From Trichoplusia ni (Eukaryota > Arthropoda > Insecta > Lepidoptera > Noctuidae), in assembly GCF_003590095.1 (NCBI RefSeq), contig NC_039482.1:13099657-13163656 (forward strand): 64,000 nucleotides of DNA, given 5' to 3'. Positions within the stretch are counted from its first letter, which is position 1. Each line of letters begins with the position of its first letter. The notes under the pieces are model-generated. The model saw only the letters and a list, made by a program, of their open reading frames with translations, did no database searches and had not been told where the DNA came from. Of the stretch, positions 11,122-21,857 are shown one piece after another. The position numbers were made by a program, and so were the translations under genes.

Positions 11122-11490
11122 GAAGCTCGTGGCTAAGCTATAACCGCATAAGTGATTCGATTCGGTTAAGCTATGCTTGACGCGGTTGGTCCGTAAATGG
11201 ATGACCATCTTTGTCATAACGAGTTCCTCCGTGTTTCGGAAGGCACGTTAAATTGTGGGTCCCGGCTGTTATTCCTACATCTTTGACAGTCGTTACAGGT
11301 AGTCAGAAGCTTGAAAAAGTCTGACAGCCAGTCTAACCAAGGGGTATCGTGTTGCCCGGGTAACTGGGTTAAGGACGTCAGATAGGCAGTGGCTCCTTGT
11401 AAAACACTGGTACTTAGCTGAAACCGGTTGGACTGGTAGCCGACCCCAAGCCCAACATAGTTGGGAAAAGGCAAGGCCAATGATGACGAT
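11122..11490 (+). mobile_element. tRNA-derived SINE, family A copy 1
   Basis: The start 'gtggctaagctataaccgc' is tRNA-like. The body holds 'gttcctccgtgtttcgg', 'gttattcctacatctttg', 'gtcagaagcttgaaaaag' and 'aaccggttggactggtagcc', and the 3' end reads 'gttgggaaaaggcaaggcc' then '(a)atgatgacgatt'. Near-identical copies are at 23797-24165 (same strand) and 40432-40678 (opposite strand, truncated). This family is common in moths; open frames inside are incidental. Confidence 0.85.
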
Positions 11491-11525
11491 TAAATTTTGC
11501 CTCCTCATAGATACAAAACCAACTT

Positions 11526-11571
11526 TATGAATAAATATTTAGCATATAGGTATGCTAAATATTTATTCATA
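11526..11571. repeat. Perfect 21-bp inverted repeat (hairpin)
   Basis: Arms 11526-11546 and 11551-11571 are exact reverse complements around a 4-base loop (tagg). The stem is AT-rich (core 'aataaatatttagcata'). A weaker outer match, aacttt/aaagtt, extends the structure to about 11521-11580. It begins about 30 bp after the SINE copy. Confidence 0.85.
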
Positions 11572-13434
11572 TAAAAAGTTCGATTCCTTACATCAAACGG
11601 TCGGCCATTAGGGAAAATGACTGGCAAACCTGGAAATGATAAGACGGATATTTAAAATGTATTTATGAATTGTATGTGCCTGTCAATCCATTAATCATTC
11701 TTGATGATAAGATTATCCTCTTTTCACAGGACTTCCATTTTCCTGGTATTCCGAATGCACATCGATCGACGTAGGTCGGATAAATCCTTCTTTTAGGAAT
11801 TTGAGTATGACATCTTTGTGTTTTGAAAAAGCGTTGATAATATTTACATAACGTACCTAGCTAGGATTGTTCGTTTGAGCTGGTTCTGGGTTAAAACTGG
11901 AAAACAAATTAAAAATGTTTGAAAGTTCAAGAAATCTTAGGCAAATTAACTTTTAATTCGTTCAGAATTCATTAACAGTTAGTAATTGTAGAAGTTCCTC
12001 CGTTATTTGTAATTACGTGCGATTTGAAGAAAACTTTCTAATAGGTAACTTAAATAACGGAGTAATTTTAAGTAAACAATATATTTTCTATAAAGCTTGT
12101 AAAGTGAGATATTTCACTATTGGGCAACGGCTTAAATAAGAACTTAGGGGAAACCAAATACTAAATACGAGTACCTACATCCAAACGTCTGCATAGCATC
12201 AAATATTTTATCTCTTATCTCAGGCTGCATACTGTACTCACTTTCAAAGTCTAAAATGGCGGGTTTTCCGTTAATCTTGTGAAGGTCAGTTACGATGAAG
12301 CAGCAATTACATTAGCTGGCCTAATTACTTTATACTTGGCACTAATTACTGAGAGGATGCATCGAAGTAGGTCGTGTTTAATCTTAGTTTAAAATAAAGA
12401 AGAAAGTTTTTTTTTTATGTAACGATTAACGAACCATTAACGGCATTGAATGATAAAATTAATAAAAATTTTATAAAATTTGAAAATAAATATATATTAT
12501 GTTCGTGTTAGAGATGCGCCGAATAGTGGTTTTACCGAATAACCGAATGCCGAATACTATTCGGTTTAAAGTTTACCGAACCGAATATTCGGCCGAACTA
12601 TTCGGTTCTATTTTTTTTTGCCTCGTTGCGTAAACAGGTTTTAACATGTCCTTACTTGCTGCCCGCAAGATTAAACATTTTAAAAACTGTTATTTTTTAA
12701 GTGTTAACTGTTTAGTTTCAGAAATAAATATTACTAGCTTTTCGCCCGCGGCTTCGCCCGTGTCGAGGACGGTTATATCACGTTTCCAAGAGAACTCTTC
12801 AAAAGTCCGGGATAAAAACTATCCTATATTCTTTCTCAAGGTCAACTCTATCTCTGTACCAAAGGAGAAAACCAAACTCCATAAAATCTTGGGCCTGGCG
12901 TTACAGAGCTAGAATTTTGCCATAAATTAGAGAACTTAGGGAGATTTCACGAGCCCAATTTTCACGTCTCTCAGCAATGGCCAAATTGGTAAAATCAGAC
13001 AATGTTTAAGTACATGTTAGTCTAAGCGAAACCTCCTTTTTAAAGTAAAACCTCCTTCTTTAGGACCTTAGTGAAACATCCTTCTTTAAATCCTGGGACT
13101 TAAGACAAGCAGTCCGCTAAAAAAGATGGAGCGCTTAGCAACATTCTCTCTCTGCTGTCAGTTGGCATCGCTGAAACATCTCCGTCTCCTTCGTTGTATT
13201 TATTCTGCATAGCAGCCATATTGTTATTTTGATTGCCATTTACATTCTTTTGCAGTCATTACGAGTCTGATGTATTAATGTTAAGTTACCTTTGTCATGA
13301 TTTGGTTAAACTGCTTGTGAAGTATCCACGCCTTATTTTTTTTAAACTGTCTTCACTCCTGGTTTCTAAGATTAGGTTATTTTTTTAACTGTTCTACACT
13401 ACATTTCTCATGTAGCATGGGTGTGTTTACAAAC

Positions 13435-13556
13435 ATTCCAACTCACATACACAAACTCCCAGATCCGGGACAACTGGCAGTAGTTAATACAAATATTTGT
13501 TCCGTGAGGGAATCAAACCTACTACATGCTGCACACCAATTGCTCACCACGACAAT
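13435..13556 (-). mobile_element. tRNA-derived SINE relic
   Basis: On the minus strand it reads 'gtggtgagcaattggtg', the B-box word 'ggtttgattccctcac', 'cggaacaaatatttgt' and 'gggagtttgtgtatgtg'. This is the typical layout of a lepidopteran tRNA-headed SINE. It lies inside the Spy-like element. Confidence 0.65.
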
Positions 13557-14008
13557 TAAATTAAAAATATGTTTTTGAGGCTGTTTTCTACATATGAAAT
13601 GCATGTTCTGTCATGATGAGGTTTAGGTACCTACTTAAATAAAAGCGGTGAATTCAGTTTAATATTCGTGAAAACCTCAGCAGAAAAATATGTTTGCTAG
13701 ATAAGGCCTACTTACAACAATAATGACATATTTAAACATTGTAATTACTACCAGGGGATTTGATACCATCTGAAATTACAGTAAACTGAGATTGCAACAA
13801 TAGGTTTATTAAAATAAAAAACCGTGTTATTGAGATCTTTCTTTAAATACCACCTTCGTTAGGATTATCATAATATAATAATATAATAAATCATTTTATT
13901 ATCAGGCTACTAAGGCCCATAGACATATACCTTACAGACTAACATGGAATTTATACAATAGTTGTTAGTATTATATAGCTTAAAATTAAATTAGTAAGCT
14001 TCCTTATA

Positions 14009-15091
14009 CTACGTCTTAGTGCGTTCTGGTGGAACTTGTCCGCGGAAGCGACGGAACACCACGTTCTGAGGTCAGAAGTCTTCATTTAAGACGAGATGCA
14101 GGAAGCAATTTGGTACTCGCAACACAAACGCCTTGTAGTTGACGTTGCGGTTCGACTCCAGCTCCTGCACCCTCAGCGTGTATTTCAACTTCTGGCGCAC
14201 ATACTCGACGATACTCTCTCGCTTCACAGAGTAATGTAGTAGGAATATGTATACCGGCGTGTTCGGCTGCGCGGCACGCACTAGTTCTTCGGGCTTTGTT
14301 GGAGCTTTGCCGCAGCGGTTCTTTGTAGTTTTGTGACGACGCTTCTTATTCTGCACCGTCTTCATCCAGTCTCGGCAGCACTACACTCGGTGCAGCGGGC
14401 AGCGGGGCGGGGCACGGAGCAGGCGCGGCTCGTGCAGGAACACGCGCGGGCGCGCGGGGTAAGGTCACGCAGCTCGGTGTTCGAGCAGCGGCGTCAGTAT
14501 AAACGCACCGAGGCGTCGACGCGGATACTTCTTTCGCAATCGGGGCATTGCACTCTCCTACAACTACAGACGCATCGAAAACTGCAGACGGAAAGGTTTT
14601 GCGCCCCGCGACGTGTGTTCACCTTAGGGGCCTCGTCAGGTGACCTACTTACAGACAGTGTTACGCAATAACACTACTTCTGCGCGCAGCTCCTGAATGG
14701 TCTTTTCCGAGACCTCTAATTTGGACTGCACTTCTGACTGGCTCGTCTTCAGGAAGATGATGTCTTTTAGGAGCCTGGTGACGTCGACGTGGTCGAACGT
14801 GACGGGGGGCAGCTTGTGCAGATCCTTCGCCACGAAAGTCGGAACGTCGTCCGGATCGGTCACCTTCAGCAAGGTGATTATGTCTTGGACGCTCTTCTCC
14901 GTACCGTCCCTCCGTCTAGACGGCATCTGGTCGAGCTTGTCCAGGCTCATGTACAGCAGTCTCTTCCCACTGCTTATTTCTTCTTCCTTGAAGTTAGTCT
15001 TGCATATTTGCAAGATGCTAACTTTATCCATGGTGTCGATGGCGTGTTGTATAAACGCCAACAATTCGTTGGCTATGAGTGTTGAGCTCAT
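14009..15091 (-). pseudogene. Broken ORF of a multi-copy lepidopteran element (coiled coil plus C-terminal domain)
   Basis: The likely start is the ATG at 15091 (MSSTLIANELLAFIQ...). The first block runs to a TAG just after NTVCK at 14645 and ends in a coiled coil (KTSQSEVQSKLEVSEKTIQ, then ELRAEV). A Pro/Ala-rich linker follows, disturbed by frame changes and stops (14366-14644). A second block (to 14072) reads VYIFLLHYSVKRESIVEYVR...NVNYKAFVLRVPN. A TGA at 14072-14074 replaces the tryptophan I would expect before the terminal block PQNVVFRRFRG, which stays open to a TAG at 14009-14011. I recall this N-terminus and the 'VVFRRFRG' end from many uncharacterised, repeated proteins in moth genomes, sometimes mislabelled 'mutant cadherin'. 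It is clearly non-functional here; its original role is unknown to me. Confidence 0.75.
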
Positions 15092-16305
15092 AGCGACAGA
15101 GACGGGCAGCGGCATAGAGCAGGCATCCAATATGCAAGCGAGGGTCAGTCAAAAGGCAATCAATGCCCGAGTCCAGTATTCGAGCACAGGTTTAATATTG
15201 TAATAAATCTCGAGAATTTGAAAAACACATTCACATGCGCGAAGATACGAAAAGCGAATGACACTTATGAAAAAACTGAAAAAACGATGTCAATTGTCAG
15301 ACGTTGACATTGGCATTTGCCATTTACTAGTGCAATCCATGTGAAATAAATGAATCGATGCGTTGAAATAGTTTTTTTCAATTATTTATTTCCTTTAATC
15401 GTGCTTACATAAAAATATTATACTAAAATAAAGGCTAAGGCTGGTCTATATTTTGCCCAAAGAATTAGTACTGCCATACAACGTGGCAATGCAACCAGCC
15501 TTCTGGGCGACGTTTCCCGACTTTGGCAGGGATGAAGATGTCTTTTTTGACGCTTTGTAAATAATGTATATTTTTCTTTTTATATTGATATAGTTTTAAA
15601 AAATGTAATATTCGCTAAATCAATTATATTCTAGGTACACTCTATTGTTTAATGCTAGTGTTTGCAAATGAAGTTATGTACAATAAAATAAATACTTTAA
15701 CGGTTTACAAAGGTTGTTTTAAATAGAAAAATAGAAATGTACTTTTTTTTAGACTTGGCCATTGTAATTGTTGCTAATATTTAAATGGGTTAACTAAGAA
15801 AAATAGTAGATTTTTTTGGTACATATTTCATTCGTGTAACGGCTAGGCCCACAATCGGGTTTCTCCTTTCAATAAAATCAGTTTAGTGGTTTAGACGTGA
15901 AAGCGTAACAGACAGATAGACAGAGTTACTTTCGCATTTATAATATTAGTAGGGATTATTATCTTGTCCTATGGTTGAAATATCTTTTTTAAATAAATAT
16001 TGACTAGAAAGTTGTAAGTAAAATGATGTTGTTTAAGAAAGAAACATGTTGATTTTTGGTTAAAAATTAACACTGAGTTAAAGTTATTTGCTTTTATTTT
16101 ATTATCTTAATTCAACATTTTTTTCATAGTATTCCGTAGACTTAAAATAGAATAAGTTATATCTTTTAGTTCTACATCGGGTAATGTGGCGGAGAAAAAA
16201 AGAACCGAATATATTCGGCACCAAACCGAATAATTCGGCCGAATACGAATAGTGAAAAAATTGCCGAATAAGCCGAATACCGAATAGTTATTCGGCGCAT
16301 CTCTA

Positions 16306-19300
16306 GTCTGTGTGTATGTATATGTATGTCTCTGAGATGCAGAAGTAAAAAAGTTAAAAGAAAAACTTTTACGAGTGTGTTTCAAAGTTAGGTTTAATCG
16401 AAAAAGATACAACATACCTCATTTCCCATACCGTATTATGGAGGGGACAACATTTTGCCATAACCATAACTTTTCATAGAGATTGGAGATCATCAAAATG
16501 ATAATTTAATAACACCCTTTATTTTCCTTTCATAAGCGCGACAATTTACACTCAGGTGTAAATCGAAATATAATATATCATTCGAAAAATGTGGAAGAGA
16601 GACCGCAATAGGCTACGTAGTGTGCCGTCTCGCTTCCACACAACCGCAACTGTCATAATGGAGTTAAAGCCGTTTTAGACGATGTGAGAAATAGCATGCA
16701 ACTTGCGGTACATTGACGTCAATGGTTAGTCACTTCTCTTGCTATTGCCGTATCACCCAGCAATGTATTACAAATGGTATGACATTTCTCACATCGTGTG
16801 AAAAACGTTTTAGTGATAGGCCCCCAGACCAGCGGTTATGTCATGATAAAAGCCACCATTTTGTCAATAAATACGCCGACATTTTGAAGGCATAAGGCTG
16901 AATCACGATCAATTAAAACGGCTACAAATTGCTTTCACAGCCGTCATTGAATGAACATCTCTCTGAATTCCATTCGTGTGTAATTGTCATAGAGATTGTA
17001 ATCTATAGATAGCTACATCGTACATTAATTAAAACCAAAATGTAGCTATTGTAGGTTTTTTTTAAATGGAAGAACCTATTGAACTTTTAATATCTAAGAA
17101 GGATTAATATTAAAGTATCACCAGTAAAAAGTATGGATGCCATTTATGAAACAAAAAAAAAATTCATAGATTTTTTTTTATATGGCCTTTTAAAATACTT
17201 TTTTTCGTTTTAAATGTTTTCGTGATTATGATAAGGCGAACAGCATGGGAAGCATTTTAGTTAAAAAACACACAATTTAGTTTTTTGTTCATTGTATTCT
17301 AAGTTTGTACCAGCTTTGCAACGTTGTCCAATTTATATTTGTTATTATTTAGAGCACCTTATTGATTTTCACTAGGTACCCCCTATAATTTATTTAAAAT
17401 CTGTGGGTTTGCGAAATTGAATAATATGCGCTCCTTTTAAATGACAACTCTTCATTTTTATACGTATGTACGTCGTGTATCAGAGAGTAAATGATTGCAT
17501 TGTATGGACACGAATTAATGATTGGAAGTTACACGGATTGCGCCTGAATAATTTGTGTTTGTTCGATGTCAACATCATTACAGTTTGTAATTATTGTTCT
17601 GAATGACCAAAGCTGTGAGGCAGTTATGTATTGGATAAATTGACTCAATTTTGCATTTATTTGTAGGTTATCTGTGTGCGTTGACATTGACAGCTGTTTT
17701 TTTTTCACAGGCACTGTCCTTGGCGGAAAATCCGTCTAATACTTTTTGGAAATTAGGACCGCGAAAGACGAGACTTCATATACTAATTTGAGTATTTTGT
17801 TTAATTTAAAATAGGAATGTTGTGTTCGCTTTTGTATATGTATTGGTTAAGCACCTATGTACATAAGTGAACACACAACAAAACACGGAATAGACTGTTT
17901 TTTTAAGGGGGAAGCATTTTCAGTTTATTTATAACACTGGCAGATAAGAACATTTTGATAAAAAATATCACTTTACTGTTTCCTTCTTGCCCAAACAAGT
18001 ACCTACTTAATTTAATGGTTTGAAGTATGCCACTTCATACATAGATTATGTACGTGAGTATCCATCTGCCCACTTACTTACATGTATAGATGTATTTAAT
18101 TTTCAGTCGAGAATCTCTGCCTAGGTACGTAATACAAAAGCCTATAAAGCCGCAAAAATAAGACCTAAAAATGTTAACACAACATTATGTCATGTTAGCC
18201 TAAATTTATTATCTGTATCCAATTTTATTAGGAGATGGCGACGCTACTGGCTGACGATAGCAAATATACAATGTGCCGAGTGCCTACCACCATCTTTATA
18301 AAAAAAAATATCGCAGTTGTGGAAGCGAGAGGACGCTATACGCCGCATAATGCGCCATCTTGCTTGCACATCTTTAGCTGTTTCACTACGGTGAAACAGA
18401 CGGTGGTAGGGCTCCGTTATTTTATACATATATGAAACCGATGGTAACTGGCTTTTTAAGTGAATTATGGAGCCATCCAGTAAATGTATGGCCCATACGA
18501 GATCTTTTCAATTTGATACGTAAAAAATGATTTATGAAAATGAACGGGCTACGGTGAAAATGAAAAGGTATTTTTGAGCAAGTTAATGCTACTTTCGTTG
18601 TTTTAAAGGATTAATGAGTATTAATTATCAACCCCTTTTATCGAATGAAATATAAAGGTACTTACGATAATGTTGTTTTAAAATGAAGAGGGAACTGTTC
18701 TTGCCTGAGAGGCTGAGACCTGTGTCATTTGAAGACAGACGGCCTTGACACAATTTTAAAAAATGCGAGAATGTAATAAACTCATTAGGGCTTTCATTTT
18801 TTTATGGCCTTTGATTGTTTATCATACTTCAAAATGATTATTAATAATTTCCAAAATTTTGATTTGTTTTTTCGAGCGTGTATAATTTATTTTCATAATT
18901 TTAACAGTTAATAATACACAGTTTTAAGTAGTTAAAACAAGAATCTTAAGCTCGAATATTATAAAAACTTCGTAGTTATTTAGTAAGATCATAAAAGTTA
19001 GAAATGTATCTTTATTTGCCTTAAAATGCTAGTAAAACTAGTTAAAACATTAATGCGAGGAAATTTCGTAGGGTAACTGCAGCAAGACTTGGCTTTCTCA
19101 AAGCGGACTTGACGAAAATTGGATTGCAAAGTCCCACGGGATGAGGAAAGCTCGGTTGGAGTGGCCTTCGCATCACAAACCTTGAAGAATGTTGATGGCC
19201 AATCATATTGCGTAAGTTATATTCCAAATTTGTCAAAAAGAAAAAGAAGTAAATTCACTCGTTTAAGAGATATTGTTTATGAGGTAAAGACAGAATATGT

Positions 19301-19356
19301 TCCTAGTGAAAAAATGTAGCCAAATATATAGGGAACAGAAAAAAAAATTGACCTTT
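16306..19356. other. Intergenic region without a supportable gene
   Basis: Short frames only. A fold-back element is annotated at 16671-16815. The segments 16590-16630 and 18320-18385 (words such as 'ccgtctcgcttcc' and 'agcgagaggacgc') resemble an interspersed element also hinted at near 39510 and 59550. I see nothing else that can be named. Confidence 0.4.
16671..16815. mobile_element. Small fold-back (MITE-like) element
   Basis: The left arm 'acgatgtgagaaat' (about 16679-16692) is repeated inverted as 'atttctcacatcgt' at about 16784-16797. Looser matches, GTTTTA-type words, lie outside. Total length is about 145 bp. No target duplication could be settled. Confidence 0.5.
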
Positions 19357-19428
19357 TGGGGACACCCGGGTTTGAACCGGGGACCTCTCGATCTGCAGTC
19401 GAATGCTCTACCACTGAGCTATATCCCC
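19357..19428 (-). tRNA. tRNA-Cys (GCA)
   Basis: This 72-nt gene folds fully. The acceptor stem is GGGGATA with TGTCCCC (one T-G pair), the D arm holds the A-box word TAGCTCAGTGGTAGAGC, and the anticodon stem TTCGA/TCGAG encloses the loop CTGCAGA with anticodon GCA. The T arm is CCGGG with TTCAAAC. The discriminator base is A, and a TTTT Pol III stop follows downstream. No CCA is encoded and there is no intron. It differs from the tRNA-derived SINEs here by its intact cloverleaf and lack of a tail. Confidence 0.96.
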
Positions 19429-21526
19429 ATATTCAACGTTGCCAAATTTCTGTAGAGTTTTTAGTGTCTAATAATTTATGTAAGTTCTAAATAACAATAG
19501 TACCAGTTTTGTTAGTATTAGACCAAAATATTTCTGAAACTACCAATATATTTCTTTCAATTCATTACCTAAAATGTTTATGTTTATAATTATGACTCAA
19601 AAACTAAATCATTAAAAGTCCCGAGAATTTATGAAAGAGATCCGCTAGTGGCTTATCCTGTAAAACACTCGATAAACAAGCGTTATATTAAAAACATCGG
19701 CAACTGCGAGTCGAACTGGCGACACTGGAGGTTCCGTATAAATAGGCAAAGTAAAACCAGTCTGTTACCGGCACATAGGTGGGTGGATGGGTCCTCACAA
19801 GTAACCCGAAAATTCATTTGTCACTAATAAATTATGGACGTAACAACGTTGCCTAACGTCGCTTTTTATTTTTGGTTTGTTCTAATAAAATAAAGAAAAC
19901 AGAAATATATCATCATCATCATCATCAGCCTTTAGTAGTCCACTGCTGGTCATAGGCCTCCCAAATGTGTGCCATAGCGCCCTGTCTTCGGCTTGCCGCA
20001 TCCAGCGTCCACCTGCAGTCTTTCGCAAGTCGTCATCCCACGAATAACAAAAGACAGAAATTATGATAATATGTGAAAATACAATTGTCTTGCTATCACT
20101 GATCATGAGATATAGCCTCGTGGCGGACAAACAAGACAGGGGTTGTATTTTTTTCCCCTTGGATTTTCGGCAACAGCCAGTTTAATATAATTTATGTTCT
20201 ATTCAAGATCTGCCCATTTCGAGTGATTAGCAAATTGACGCCTCTCTAACTTGGAGAGGACGATAGGTTGAGACTAGGTACTAAGTATTTAATACAATTT
20301 AGGAAAATAGGTATATTTTAGGGGAAAGCTAGATTAATGTCTGAAATAAGTTTATTGATATTTTTATGAGAAAAAGCTGTATCCGCTCATTTAAGAATAT
20401 TTTTATGGATATTTGGGATGGTACTGAATTTATAATATACGTAATGCTGTTTTTATTTTCTTTATGGATCATTCTTACATAATTGTATTTAAATTATATT
20501 ATGTCGGTTTAACGTTTATACTTGTCGCAAACATTATTTAAGAAAAAAACAATAGATTAAAAAAAATCTAAAAAAGTACCTACCTACCCACTGACATTTT
20601 AAATGTCACTCCATTCATTGCTTTATTAGTATTGCATTGTCATCTAGTTTGAAGCTACCCTGAGAATTTCAGCCTGCTAGCTATCGGGAAGTCCCTCAAA
20701 ATTGAGTTGCAAAAATCCAGCCGGAACGACAAACAAACATACAAAGAAACAAACAAGAGTGAGTGTATAAAAACGTGTGAATAATAAACGTGGAGTTTAA
20801 GACAAGCTTGGTGCAGTCATTAATTTGTTGGTCAAGTTTATTTACCAAACAATTCGTTTTTCTCGAGCCCATTTATACAGCTCTTGACCGGTTTCAGGTT
20901 GAGACGTCGACTGCCAAAAGGTAATTGAACGCTGAAAATCTGAAAAATGATAGTCGTGACATCAAATGCAATGTTATTGAGAAAGGATTATACTTAATCA
21001 GTCATTAATCTTTTGGTGTCTTCTTGACTTTAATCTTTTAAATAATGATTGTGATGGATTGTTATCAAGACATGATATATTATTTTTAATAGATTGATGA
21101 TGGTTTTTATCTAGTCTTAGAATTTTTTTAACTTTTTCTCTGAGTAGAAAGTTTTAAAATCAAATCAAAATCTATTCATTCAAGTTAGGCTACAAAGTAG
21201 CGCTTTTTGAAAGTCTATATGTATAGACAGCTCCCGGTATCGCCCACCCTTCACCACTTTTCTAAATGCTCTGGTTGTGAAGATGAAATGGCGAAGTTTG
21301 TGCAATTTAAACAAACTAATTTAAATAAAAATATCGGTGTCTTTGTAAGCCTCCAAAATAGTAAAAGGTGTCGTATTAACACATGAACTGTATTTGGCCT
21401 ATATTTGGCAAGTAAGCCAAAATTATACACTGTGCAACGTGCTGTGGACTATTCAGTTAACAAGAGTAGCTACTAACGTACTAAAATGTTACTAAAGGCA
21501 ATCCAATATATTTTTCAGAAAACATT
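19429..21526. other. Intergenic region with repeat fragments
   Basis: No supportable gene. Repeats seen are a reversed '(cat)n...ccactgctgg' tail (separate entry), a reversed tRNA-like B-box word near 19705-19730 (gagtcgaactgg), a LINE-like tail near 20640-20790 ('gagaatttcagcctgctagc', 'gttgcaaaaatccagc', 'caaacaagagtgag'), and a tail piece near 21165-21240. Confidence 0.45.
19909..20042 (-). repeat. Retroelement 3' tail with (CAT)n start
   Basis: It begins with six CAT units, then 'cagcctttagtagtccact', 'gctggtcataggcctccc' and 'tgtgccatagcgccctg'. On the minus strand this ends in (ATG)n, the layout of a very common lepidopteran retroelement tail. Related pieces are at 55375-55450 (same orientation) and 54245-54320 (opposite). 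Confidence 0.75.
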
Positions 21527-21733
21527 TCGCCCGCGGCTTCGCCCGCGTCGAGGTCGGTTATACCGCTTTTCCAAGAGAACTCTTCAAAAGTCCGGGATAA
21601 AAACTATCCTATGTTCTTTCTCCAGGTCAACTCTATCTCTGTACCAAATTTCATTAAAATCGGTTCAGTAGTTTAGACGTGAAACCGTAACAGACAGACA
21701 GAGTTACTTTCGCATTTATAATATTAGTAGGGA
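21527..21733 (+). mobile_element. LINE 3' tail, family C, intact copy
   Basis: It runs from 'tttcgcccgcggcttcgc' through 'aaaagtccgggataaaaac' and 'gtttagacgtgaaaccg' to 'ttataatattagtaggga'. It serves as the uninterrupted reference for the split copy at 12735-15955. No coding part is present. Confidence 0.85.
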
Positions 21734-21857
21734 GTAGGGATGAACTGAAACCTAGTAAAGTTCAAATTCCAGTTAAAATGTTATCAAGGACTGAAAAACA
21801 TTCAGTTACAGAAACTCTATAAACTGTTAAAATAATGCAAACGTGACTCCGTCGTAC

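Larger units (their letters stand above)
12864..15866 (+). mobile_element. Spy-like DNA element, about 3.0 kb, between AAA and TTT
   Basis: The ends are inverted: GGAGAAAACC...GGGCCTGGCGTTAC on the left, and the reverse complement of GGAGAAACCC...GGGCCTAGCCGTTAC on the right. The left flank ends AAA (12861-12863) and the right flank begins TTT (15867-15869). Removing the element restores the host LINE tail at AAATTT without any duplication. Insertion between AAA and TTT with no duplication is the published hallmark of the Spy group of eukaryotic DNA transposons, as I recall it. I see no DDE transposase; the interior holds a SINE relic and a broken ORF that may be passengers. A 149-bp miniature of the same element is at 29483-29631. 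Confidence 0.75.
12735..15955 (+). mobile_element. LINE 3' tail, family C, split by a later insertion
   Basis: The left part (12735-12863) reads 'actagcttttcgcccgcgg' to 'ctctatctctgtaccaaa'. The right part (15867-15955) continues 'tttcaataaaatcag...gtttagacgtgaaagcg...ttataatattagtaggg'. Placed together they match the uninterrupted copies at 21527-21733 and 24434-24648 with nothing lost. Only a 3' tail is present, with no reverse transcriptase. Confidence 0.85.
12509..16305. mobile_element. hAT-like element, outer shell of a transposon nest
   Basis: The left end TAGAGATGCGCCGAATA (12509-12525) is matched by its exact reverse complement at the right end (16289-16305). Both ends carry arrays of ATTCGG/CCGAAT words within about 110 bp, typical of transposase-binding subterminal repeats. 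The flanking octamers GTTCGTGT (12501-12508) and GTCTGTGT (16306-16313) agree at six of eight positions, fitting a decayed 8-bp hAT duplication. I see no hAT transposase in its own parts (12526-12734 and 15956-16288), so it is non-autonomous. All else inside arrived by later insertions. Confidence 0.8.

Noticed and set aside
11214..11508. Minus-strand open frames with LTSLTQLPGQHDTPWL
   Set aside because: They lie wholly in a SINE; the same frame recurs in the copy at 23886-24086. It is incidental translation of a repeat.
14333..15203. Three plus-strand open frames over 14333-15203
   Set aside because: They are shadows of the minus-strand pseudogene, whose reading (coiled coil, conserved blocks) is recognisable; the plus-strand translations are not protein-like.
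12864..15866. Helitron as an explanation for insertion without target duplication
   Set aside because: Helitrons insert between A and T without duplication, but they begin TC and end CTRR and lack long inverted ends. Here both ends form inverted repeats (GGAGAAA.../...TTTCTCC) and the site is AAA/TTT in two copies.
16107..16415. 102-codon minus-strand frame as a hAT transposase remnant
   Set aside because: It crosses the element's right end and target repeat, and has no BED, DDE or dimerisation motif.
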